DNA from: Nocardia pseudovaccinii NBRC 100343
GTDB taxonomy: Bacteria > Actinomycetota > Actinomycetes > Mycobacteriales > Mycobacteriaceae
Direction: 5' to 3'
Length of the DNA stretch: 40,972 nt
Assembly (NCBI RefSeq): GCF_001613225.1
Contig: NZ_BDBY01000033.1
Location: forward strand, 1 to 40,972
Shown here: positions 34,389-40,972 of the stretch, in pieces
Numbering within the stretch: the stretch's first letter is position 1
How the letters are laid out: every line of letters starts with the position of its first letter
The notes under the pieces: generated by a model
Database searches by the model: none
Seen by the model: only the letters and a program-made list of their open reading frames with translations
Told to the model about the DNA's origin: nothing
Translations under genes and position numbers: made by a program

Positions 34389-36035
34389 ATGGACGCCATC
34401 GTGTCCACGCCACGCCCGGCCAACGAGCCGGTCGGCACCTTCGCACCGGGCAGCGCCGAACGCGCACGACTGCGGGCGAAACTGAGCGAACTCGCCGCGA
34501 CGCCGACCGAGATCCACCATGTCATCGGCGGCGAGCACCGACGCACCTCGGGTAAGAGCATCGACGTCGTGCAGCCGCACAATCATGCCGCCGTACTCGG
34601 CACCCTCACCACCGCCGAGGCCGGCGATGTCGCGGATGCGATCGCCGCCGCCTCCGCCGCCGCACCCGGCTGGCGGGCGCTGTCCTTCGAGGATCGCGCC
34701 GCGATCTTCCTGCGCGCCGCCGATCTGCTGTCCGGTCCGTGGCGCGAAACCATTGCCGCCGCAACCATGTTGGGGCAATCCAAGACCGCCTACCAGGCCG
34801 AGATCGACGCACCGTGCGAACTGGTCGACTTCTGGCGCTTCAATGTCCATTTCGCCCGGCAGATCCTGGCCGACCAGCCGATCTCGACCCCGGGTGTATG
34901 GAACAAGGTCGAGTATCGCCCACTCGAGGGCTTCGTCTACGCGATCACCCCGTTCAACTTCACCGCGATCGCGGGCAATCTGCCGACCGCGCCCGCCCTG
35001 ATGGGCAATACGGTCCTGTGGAAGCCGTCGCCCACCCAGGCGGTGGCCGCGTATTGGACGATGAAACTGCTGGAGGCCGCGGGTCTACCGCCCGGTGTCA
35101 TCAATATGGTGCACGGCGCGGGTCCGAAGATCTCCGATGTCGCGCTGACCGATCGACGGCTGGCGGGCATTCACTTCACCGGTTCGACCGCGACTTTCCA
35201 GCATCTGTGGCGTTCGGTGGCGATGAATATCGCCGACTACAACACCTATCCGCGGCTGGTCGGTGAAACCGGCGGTAAGGATTTCGTGCTGGCGCACAGC
35301 TCGGCGGATCCGGATGTACTGACCACCGCGCTGATCCGCGGCGCGTTCGACTATCAGGGCCAGAAGTGCTCGGCCGCCTCGCGCGCGTTCGTCCCGAAGT
35401 CGGTGTGGGCAAAGATGGGCCGCGATCTCATCGATAAGGTCGGTGCGCTGAGCTACGGCGATGTCACCGATTTCGCGAACTTCGGCGGCGCGGTCATCGA
35501 CCAGCGTGCCTTCGATCGCAATGCCGATGCCATCGCCCGCGCCAAGGCCACCTCGGGTTTGACCATCGCGGCGGGCGGACATACCGACGACACCGTCGGA
35601 TATTTCGTCGACCCGACCATCCTGCTCGGCGACGACCCCACTGACGAGGCATTCAGTACCGAATACTTCGGCCCGATTCTCGCGATCCACGTCTACGACG
35701 ATTCGATCGCCGGATCCTTCGAGGCGGCACTCGAACTGGTCGACGGCGGTTCGGCCTACGGCCTGACCGGCGCGATCATCGCCGACGACCGCAATGCCGT
35801 GGCCGAGGCGACCGAGACTCTGCGATTCACCGCTGGCAACTTCTACATCAACGACAAGCCCACCGGCGCGGTCGTCGGTCAACAGCCCTTCGGCGGATCT
35901 CGGGCGTCGGGCACCAATGACAAGGCAGGCTCGCCGCAGAATCTGTTGCGCTGGACCTCCGCCCGCACCATCAAGGAGACCTTCGTCCCGCCGACCGAGC
36001 ACACCTATCCGCACCAGGCACCCGAGGAGATCTGA
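34389..36035 (+). CDS. pruA: L-glutamate gamma-semialdehyde (1-pyrroline-5-carboxylate) dehydrogenase
   Basis: A 548-residue aldehyde dehydrogenase of the P5C-dehydrogenase type that oxidises glutamate semialdehyde to glutamate with NAD+. The general base Glu293 lies in LVGETGGKDF and the catalytic Cys327 in YQGQKCSAASR. FVYAITPFNFTAIAGNLPTAPALMGNTVLWKPS and QQPFGGSRASGTNDKAG are typical of the group. The length matches the free-standing enzyme rather than a PutA fusion. AAGGAGG precedes the ATG. The stop overlaps the pruB start (TGATG), giving a two-gene proline operon. Confidence 0.95.
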   Translation: MDAIVSTPRPANEPVGTFAPGSAERARLRAKLSELAATPTEIHHVIGGEHRRTSGKSIDVVQPHNHAAVLGTLTTAEAGDVADAIAAASAAAPGWRALSFEDRAAIFLRAADLLSGPWRETIAAATMLGQSKTAYQAEIDAPCELVDFWRFNVHFARQILADQPISTPGVWNKVEYRPLEGFVYAITPFNFTAIAGNLPTAPALMGNTVLWKPSPTQAVAAYWTMKLLEAAGLPPGVINMVHGAGPKISDVALTDRRLAGIHFTGSTATFQHLWRSVAMNIADYNTYPRLVGETGGKDFVLAHSSADPDVLTTALIRGAFDYQGQKCSAASRAFVPKSVWAKMGRDLIDKVGALSYGDVTDFANFGGAVIDQRAFDRNADAIARAKATSGLTIAAGGHTDDTVGYFVDPTILLGDDPTDEAFSTEYFGPILAIHVYDDSIAGSFEAALELVDGGSAYGLTGAIIADDRNAVAEATETLRFTAGNFYINDKPTGAVVGQQPFGGSRASGTNDKAGSPQNLLRWTSARTIKETFVPPTEHTYPHQAPEEI

Positions 36036-36994
36036 TGGCCATTTCCGGTCTGCTTCGCCCCGCCATGCTGGCCGCCTCGCGCTCGCCGCGCATGGAGCGC
36101 ACCGTCACCCGCATGTCGACCACCAAGAAGCTGGTGGATCGCTTCGTCGCCGGTGAATCCGAGCCGAATGCGGTTGCGGCCGTGGAGAATCTGCTGAGTT
36201 CGGGTCGCTACATCACCGTCGACTATCTCGGCGAGGACACCACCGATATCGAGCAGGCGCGCAATACGGTGACGCACTATCTGTCGTTGCTGTCGTTACT
36301 CACGTTGCTCCGCGATTCCGGAGGCGTTGGGCCGCTGGAGGTTTCGCTCAAGCTCTCGGCGCTGGGACAGTCTCTGCCCGCGGACGGTCACGCGATCGCT
36401 CACGAGCACGCACACCAGATATGCACTGCCGCAGCGGATGCGGGCGTGCTGGTCACCATCGACGCCGAGGATCACACGACCACCGATTCGACTCTGTCGA
36501 TCGTGCGGGAGTTGCGCGCCGACTTCCCGTCGCTCGGTACCGTCCTACAGGCCTATCTGCGGCGCACCGAGGCCGACTGCCGATACTTTTCCGGTCCCGG
36601 CTCGCGAATTCGCCTGTGCAAGGGCGCATATCGCGAACCGGCGTCGGTGGCGTATCAGAGCCGAGCCGAGGTCGACCAGTCCTATCTGGACTGTCTGCGG
36701 GTGCTGATGAACGGTAACGGCTATCCGATGGTCGCCACCCACGATCCGGCACTCATCGAGGCCGCCGAGGTGTTCGCCACAGCAACCCGCCGCGGCTCCG
36801 ACGATTTCGAGTTCCAGATGCTCTACGGCATCCGCGACGCCGAACAGCGCCGACTCGTCCGCGAAGAGCGGCACGTTCGGGTCTATGTGCCCTACGGCGA
36901 TCAGTGGTACGGCTACTTCATGCGCCGACTCGCCGAACGCCCGGCCAATGTGGCGTTCTTCCTGCGCTCGCTGCGACCGGGCAGCCAGCGCTGA
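36035..36994 (+). CDS. pruB: Proline dehydrogenase
   Basis: A 319-residue FAD-dependent enzyme, the usual size of monofunctional bacterial PRODH. It oxidises proline to pyrroline-5-carboxylate at the membrane and feeds PruA. The barrel shows VSLKLSALGQ, VTIDAEDHTTTDS, GTVLQAYLRRTEADC, RLCKGAYREP, VATHDPALI, FEFQMLYGIR and the ending YVPYGDQWYGYFMRRLAERP with the substrate-binding Arg pair. The ATG shares one base with the pruA stop and has GAGGAG upstream. A terminator follows within 60 bases. Confidence 0.95.
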   Translation: MAISGLLRPAMLAASRSPRMERTVTRMSTTKKLVDRFVAGESEPNAVAAVENLLSSGRYITVDYLGEDTTDIEQARNTVTHYLSLLSLLTLLRDSGGVGPLEVSLKLSALGQSLPADGHAIAHEHAHQICTAAADAGVLVTIDAEDHTTTDSTLSIVRELRADFPSLGTVLQAYLRRTEADCRYFSGPGSRIRLCKGAYREPASVAYQSRAEVDQSYLDCLRVLMNGNGYPMVATHDPALIEAAEVFATATRRGSDDFEFQMLYGIRDAEQRRLVREERHVRVYVPYGDQWYGYFMRRLAERPANVAFFLRSLRPGSQR

Positions 36995-37003
36995 TCCCCA
37001 GCT

Positions 37004-37050
37004 CGGCGGCCTTGTCTGTGCAGTCGGACAAGGCCGCCGAAGTTTATTTA
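37004..37050 (+). terminator. Terminator after the pruAB operon
   Basis: A perfect 13-bp stem (37004-37016 with 37027-37039) has a 10-base loop and is followed by AAGTTTATTTA. The T run is interrupted, but the position directly after pruB supports termination. Confidence 0.75.
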
Positions 37051-37159
37051 TCCAACTCGCCGATCACAGCGCGTTTGTGGTCCGATTAGCTGAGTGCTGC
37101 TCAGAATGTGATCTGCGTTACTGCACTGTCGGGTATCGCAGAGGACGAAAGGAAGACCC

Positions 37160-38593
37160 ATGTCCCTCGCGGAGTTGCGCAGCCAGATGTTGCGCCGCAA
37201 ACCCCTCGAGCAGATCGAGGAGGAGACCGGGCCCGCGGACGAGCAACTGAAGCGCTCACTCGGACTGTGGCAGCTCACGGCGATCGGCGTCGGCGGCATC
37301 ATCGGCGCGGGCATATTCGCCCTGGCCGGTTCGGTCGCGCATTCCGTCACGGGCCCGGCGGTGCTCATCTCGTTCCTGATCGCCGGTGTCGCCAGCGCCT
37401 GCGCGGCACTGTGCTACGCGGAATTCGCCGGGATGGTGCCGAAGGCCGGATCCGCCTACACCTACGGCTATGTCTCCCTCGGCGAGATCGCGGGCTGGTT
37501 CATCGGCTGGGATCTGCTGCTGGAGTACATCGCGGTGGCGGCGGTGGTCGCGATCGGGGTCTCCGGATACTTCAAATTCCTACTGGGACAAGTCGATATC
37601 ACGCTGCCCGATTGGATGATGGGCGCGCACGGCACCGGCGAGGGCCACGTGATCGACGTCTTCGCGGTGCTGTTCTGTCTGGGCACCGCGTGGTTGCTCT
37701 CGCGCGGCATCAAGAGCGTCGGCCGCTTCGAGACAGTTGCCGTCGGCATCAAGGTCGCCCTGGTCGTACTGATCATCGTGCTCGGTGTCTTCCACATCGA
37801 CAGCTCCAACTACACCCCGTATTTCCCGTTCGGCGTTGGCGCGGTGTGGACCGGTGCGGCAACGGTCTTCTTCGCCGTCTTCGGCTACGACGCGATGAGT
37901 ACCGCCGCTGAGGAATCCGTCGACGGCAAGAAGCATCTGCCCAAGGCGATCATCTACTCGCTGGCCATCGCGATGGTGCTGTACGTGCTGGCAACGCTCG
38001 TGCTGACCGGGATGCAGAAGTACACCGAAATCAGCCCGACCAGCGGTTTCTCCACTGCTTTCGAATCGGTCGGCATGCCGGGCGTAGCGAATGTCATCGC
38101 GATCGGCGCCATCGTCGGCATTGTCACCGTGGTGCTCACCTTCATGCTCGGGGTGACCCGAGTGTGGTTCGCGATGAGCCGCGACGGGCTGCTGCCGGAG
38201 TGGTTCGCCAAGACGCATCCGGTCCGCAAGGTGCCGACGCGGGTGACCTGGATCGTCGGCATCGGATCCGCGACCATGGCCGGACTGCTCGATATCACCG
38301 TGGTCGCCGAGCTGACGAATATCGGCATTCTGATGGCCTTCATCGTGGTCTCCGTCGCGGTCATGGTGCTGCGCCGCACCCGACCCGATCAGCCGCGCGC
38401 GTTCAAGTTGCCGCTCATGCCGGTCGTGCCGCTGGTCGGCATCGGCTTCTCGATCTACCTGATCTGGTCGCTGCCGTGGGAGACGTGGCTGCGCTTCGCG
38501 GTGTGGCTGGTGATCGGCCTCGCGGTGTACTTCGGGTACTCGCGGATGCATTCCAAGCTGGAGCGCGACGGGGACGTCTCGCTGGTGAAGTAG
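37160..38593 (+). CDS. APC-superfamily amino acid permease (cationic amino acid transporter type)
   Basis: A 477-residue membrane protein with about 12 helices. The start of helix 1 is IGVGGIIGAGIFALAG, the conserved substrate-site motif of APC carriers. CYAEFAGMVPKAGSAYTYGYVSLGE matches the cationic amino acid transporter branch, as do VFFAVFGYDAMSTAAEES in helix 6 and the late TRVWFAMSRDGLLP. The substrate may be a cationic amino acid or, given its position after pruAB, proline or another glutamate-family compound. AGGAAG precedes the ATG. A terminator separates it from pruB, so it is probably its own unit. Confidence 0.88.
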   Translation: MSLAELRSQMLRRKPLEQIEEETGPADEQLKRSLGLWQLTAIGVGGIIGAGIFALAGSVAHSVTGPAVLISFLIAGVASACAALCYAEFAGMVPKAGSAYTYGYVSLGEIAGWFIGWDLLLEYIAVAAVVAIGVSGYFKFLLGQVDITLPDWMMGAHGTGEGHVIDVFAVLFCLGTAWLLSRGIKSVGRFETVAVGIKVALVVLIIVLGVFHIDSSNYTPYFPFGVGAVWTGAATVFFAVFGYDAMSTAAEESVDGKKHLPKAIIYSLAIAMVLYVLATLVLTGMQKYTEISPTSGFSTAFESVGMPGVANVIAIGAIVGIVTVVLTFMLGVTRVWFAMSRDGLLPEWFAKTHPVRKVPTRVTWIVGIGSATMAGLLDITVVAELTNIGILMAFIVVSVAVMVLRRTRPDQPRAFKLPLMPVVPLVGIGFSIYLIWSLPWETWLRFAVWLVIGLAVYFGYSRMHSKLERDGDVSLVK

Positions 38594-38596
38594 GCG

Positions 38597-38627
38597 ATCG
38601 ACCGATGCCGCTACGGCATCGGTCGAT
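38597..38627 (+). terminator. Hairpin after the permease gene
   Basis: A perfect 14-bp stem (38597-38610 with 38614-38627) has a 3-base loop and starts 4 bases after the permease stop. There is no T run, as in many actinobacterial terminators. Confidence 0.65.
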
Positions 38628-38639
38628 ACAGAAACGGTC

Positions 38640-38715
38640 TTGGACACGCATCAATCCAGCGCAATACCCTTCTGACACGTTCGAGCGGAAGTGACCTACC
38701 CCACACTTCCGCTCG
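38640..38715 (+). promoter_or_regulatory. Putative promoter plus 12-bp hairpin before the uronate dehydrogenase locus
   Basis: TTGGACA (38640-38646) and TACCCT (38665-38670) form a possible promoter. Downstream, CGAGCGGAAGTG (38682-38693) and CACTTCCGCTCG (38704-38715) form a perfect inverted repeat with a 10-base loop, ending 6 bases before the AGGAGG ribosome site of the short ORF. It may act as an operator near the start of transcription or as an RNA hairpin in the leader. The repeat is certain; its role is not. Confidence 0.55.
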
Positions 38716-38730
38716 CACACAGGAGGACAA

Positions 38731-38793
38731 ATGTGCGAAACCAGCATTTCTGTCGGCATTTCCGGCTATATGAGCGAGACCGATGCCGCATGA
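38731..38793 (+). CDS. 20-residue upstream ORF coupled to the uronate-dehydrogenase-like gene
   Basis: The ORF encodes MCETSISVGISGYMSETDAA behind a near-ideal AGGAGGACAA. Its TGA overlaps the ATG of the next gene (ATGA). The next gene has no good ribosome site of its own, so it probably depends on re-initiation after this ORF. I do not recognise the peptide. Confidence 0.5.
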   Translation: MCETSISVGISGYMSETDAA

Positions 38794-39590
38794 ATGATCA
38801 CCGAATTCTCATTACCGGCGCTGGCGGCGGAATCGGCACGCTCATCCGGCCCCGCCTACGGCGTCCCGATCGCGTTCTGCGGCTATTGGATCTGGCCGGG
38901 CTCTCCGCGCCTTTCCCAGGTGAACGGGTCGAACTCGTCACCGGATCGCTGACCGATCCGGCCACCATGGCCGCGGCCTGCCGGGATGTGGATGCGATCA
39001 TCCATCTCGGCGGGATCAGCCGAGAAGACAGCTGGGACAACGTGCTCGCCGTCAATATCGATGGCACGCATACGGTTCTGGAAGCGGCGCGGCAGGCCGG
39101 TGTGCCGCGGGTCGTGCTCGCCTCGAGCAATCATGCCGTGGGATTCCGCGCCGTGGGCGATGACCCGATTCCCGGTGACGCCTCACCCCGGCCCGATACC
39201 TATTACGGTGTCAGCAAAGTGGCCGTCGAGGCGCTCGGCAGTCTCTACCACTCCCGCTTCGGCATGGATGTGATCTGCATCCGGATCGGCTCGTGTTTCG
39301 AGCGCCCCCATGATGCGCGCGGGCTGTCGATGTGGTTGTCCCCCGATGATTGCGCGCGACTCTTCGAGGCCTGCCTGGCCGCCGAGCGTCCCGGCTACCG
39401 GGTGATCTGGGGCGTCTCCCGCAATACCCGCGCGGTCGTATCTCTGGCCGAGGCCGCAGAACTCGGCTACCACAGCCTGGATGACGCCGAACAGTTCGCC
39501 GCCGATATTGCGGCTGTCGGCGATCCCGGCCCGTGGCTTATCGGTGGTCCGTTCGTGGAAACGCCACTCGGCAAACCGAATCCGCTCTGA
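38790..39590 (+). CDS. NAD-dependent epimerase/dehydratase-family enzyme, uronate dehydrogenase-like
   Basis: A 266-residue short-chain dehydrogenase of the extended type. The NAD motif GAGGGIG lies at 10-16, LLDLAGLS follows strand 2, the catalytic Ser is in ASSNHAVG (about 112) and the Tyr139-Lys143 pair is in YYGVSK. The segment IRIGSCFERPHDARGLSMWLSPDD is close to the Udh pattern. Udh oxidises galacturonate or glucuronate to the aldarolactone. Size and motifs agree, but a specialised sugar epimerase cannot be excluded. The ATG at 38790 restores the family N-terminus. The MFS sugar-porter gene downstream supports sugar-acid metabolism. Confidence 0.82.
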   Translation: MNDHRILITGAGGGIGTLIRPRLRRPDRVLRLLDLAGLSAPFPGERVELVTGSLTDPATMAAACRDVDAIIHLGGISREDSWDNVLAVNIDGTHTVLEAARQAGVPRVVLASSNHAVGFRAVGDDPIPGDASPRPDTYYGVSKVAVEALGSLYHSRFGMDVICIRIGSCFERPHDARGLSMWLSPDDCARLFEACLAAERPGYRVIWGVSRNTRAVVSLAEAAELGYHSLDDAEQFAADIAAVGDPGPWLIGGPFVETPLGKPNPL

Positions 39591-39706
39591 CCGCCGCCGA
39601 AAACGCATCACCCGATACCCAGACGGAATCGTCTTTCTCCGAACTTCGCACCATCGGCATGTGACGCTGATGGCACTTTGCTCCACCGCGAAAGAAGTGC
39701 AGCACA

Positions 39707-40972
39707 ATGCAATTCAAAACAATGACGACGGCACCGAAATCGGCGCTCGCGTCCAATGTCAAATTTCTCTATTTCTTCGGCGCTCTCGGCGGCATTCTCT
39801 TCGGTTACGACCTCGGGGTCATCTCCGGTGTGCTGTTGTTCATCAAGAAGTCCTGGCATCTGTCCTCGGTGACACAGGGTGTGATCGGTGGCTGTCTGGC
39901 CGCCGGTGCGGTGATCGGCGCGGCCATTGCCGGACGGATCACCGATCGGCTGGGACGGCGGCGAACCATCATGTCGGCGGCCGCGGTTTTCGCGGTCGGC
40001 GCACTTGGCTGCGCGCTCGCGCCCAATGTGACGGCGCTGGTGATCGCCCGTTTCATTACCGGTATCGCGGTGGGGTGTTCGTCGGCGACGGTGCCCACCT
40101 ACCTGTCCGAACTGGCCCCGACCAGGGCACGCGGTGCATTGTCGACGTTGAACCAGCTGATGATCGTCTCGGGCATCCTGATCGCCTACATCGTGGACTG
40201 GGCACTGTCCGGCAGCGGTAACTGGCGCATGATGTTCGCGGTCGCGGCGATTCCCGCTGTGGCACTGCTGGCGGGCATGTCGGTGCTGCCGGAGACGCCG
40301 CGCTGGCTTGTCCATGCCGGACGTGAGGAGGAAGCGCGCGCCGTGCTGGCGGGTACCCATCGCGCCGATGAGATCGAATCCGAGATCAGCAGCATTCGTT
40401 CGGTCATTCGATTGGATGAGCGGCAGAAGGGGCGGCTGCGCGATCTGTTGGCACCGTGGGCGCGGCCCGCTTTGGTGGTGGCGCTTATTCTGGCTGTCGG
40501 ACAACAGTTCTCGGGCGTCAATGCCGTGAATGTGTACGCGCCGACCATGTTCAAGGACCTCGGCTTCGGAAATTCGACATCACTGCTGGCGTCCATTGTG
40601 CTCGGTGCGATCAAGGTCGCATTCACCGCCTGGGTGATCTTCGTCGTGGACCGTTGGGGCCGAAAGCCTTTGCTGCTGCTCGGCAATGTGTGTATGGCCT
40701 CGTCCCTGTTCCTGCTCGGCGCCATCGTGCTCGGCGTGCACAATCACACCATTACCGGCCTCACCACGCTGATTCTGCTCAATGTCTATCTCGCGGGTTA
40801 CGAATTGGGTTGGGGCGCGGTGGTGTGGGTGATGATGGCGGAGATCTTCCCGCTGCGGGTGCGTGGTGTCGGCATGGGCGTCGGCAGTGTCGTGCTGTGG
40901 AGTTCGACCTTCGCCATCACCTTCCTGTTCCCGGTGATGAACGATCATCTCGGACTGGGCTATTCGGCCTGG
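39707..40972 (+). CDS. MFS sugar-porter-family transporter, 3' end beyond the window
   Basis: The frame is open for 422 codons from the ATG at 39707 to the window edge. It is a sugar porter of the XylE/GalP type: FGYDLGVISGVLLF in helix 1, GRITDRLGRRR between helices 2 and 3, PETPRWLVHAGREEEA after helix 6, GQQFSGVNAVNVYAPTMF in helix 7 and VDRWGRKPLLLLG between 8 and 9. It probably imports a hexose, pentose or sugar acid with H+. A second in-frame ATG lies five codons on; AAAGAAG lies upstream of the first. Its position after the uronate-dehydrogenase-like gene suggests a shared substrate. Confidence 0.9.
   Translation, partial: MQFKTMTTAPKSALASNVKFLYFFGALGGILFGYDLGVISGVLLFIKKSWHLSSVTQGVIGGCLAAGAVIGAAIAGRITDRLGRRRTIMSAAAVFAVGALGCALAPNVTALVIARFITGIAVGCSSATVPTYLSELAPTRARGALSTLNQLMIVSGILIAYIVDWALSGSGNWRMMFAVAAIPAVALLAGMSVLPETPRWLVHAGREEEARAVLAGTHRADEIESEISSIRSVIRLDERQKGRLRDLLAPWARPALVVALILAVGQQFSGVNAVNVYAPTMFKDLGFGNSTSLLASIVLGAIKVAFTAWVIFVVDRWGRKPLLLLGNVCMASSLFLLGAIVLGVHNHTITGLTTLILLNVYLAGYELGWGAVVWVMMAEIFPLRVRGVGMGVGSVVLWSSTFAITFLFPVMNDHLGLGYSAW

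Noticed and set aside
37580..38647. 355-codon leftward frame over the permease
   Set aside because: It is an Asp/His/Arg-rich antisense of a membrane protein gene, a typical artefact of hydrophobic codons read backwards.

Overview
The window reads as chromosomal DNA of a high-GC mycolic-acid actinomycete, most likely Nocardia. Support: uniformly high GC with strong G/C at third codon positions; an actinobacterial HutH with a Cys-Ser-Gly MIO triad; a PucR-pruA-pruB proline locus like that of mycobacteria; a secreted protein of a type that looks expanded in Nocardia; and GTG starts, tight overlaps and a probable leaderless mRNA. I see no tRNA, rRNA, CRISPR array, phage block or replication origin.

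Layout. 1-4.2 kb: a secreted CocE/NonD hydrolase (cut by the window edge), a TetR repressor divergent from an aromatic-type FAD monooxygenase, and a small lipoprotein. 4.2-6.0 kb: an IS200/IS605-type element carrying only tnpB. Its right end sits directly against the lipoprotein start codon, and a gene-poor flank lies upstream of tnpB. 6.0-12.6 kb: single genes (BASS transporter, membrane Ser/Thr kinase, DUF1304 protein, DJ-1/PfpI protein, sorbosone-dehydrogenase-like lipoprotein, and hemerythrin divergent from a second TetR).

12.6-20.6 kb: a histidine-degradation operon, transcribed leftward as hutH-hutU-M20 amidohydrolase-hutF-hutI, with a divergent IclR regulator. The route is histidine to urocanate to imidazolonepropionate to formimidoylglutamate to formylglutamate. 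No hutG is present, and the M20 enzyme is the natural candidate for the last, deformylating step. HutI has Asn where the metal-binding Asp is expected.

20.8-28.6 kb: a secreted GH1 glycosidase, a DUF1275 membrane protein, a tautomerase, a LysR gene broken by a stop codon and a frameshift, a secreted Nocardia-type protein with a textbook terminator, a PYROXD2-like FAD oxidoreductase, and an APC permease broken by one missing base. 28.6-34.3 kb: a hybrid histidine kinase with a second DevS-type dimerisation module, a GH19-domain protein lacking a signal peptide, and a DHFR-like reductase. 33.0-38.6 kb: the proline catabolic unit (PucR regulator, pruA, pruB), then a cationic-type amino acid permease. 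38.7-41 kb: a uronate-dehydrogenase-like enzyme behind a coupled 20-codon ORF and a hairpin, then a sugar-porter MFS gene cut by the window end.

The most interesting points are the tnpB right end fused to a host start codon, the two ATGA-coupled short ORFs, the HutI active-site change, the hut operon with M20 in place of HutG, and the duplicated-transmitter hybrid kinase. No single region stands out as a wholly new system.
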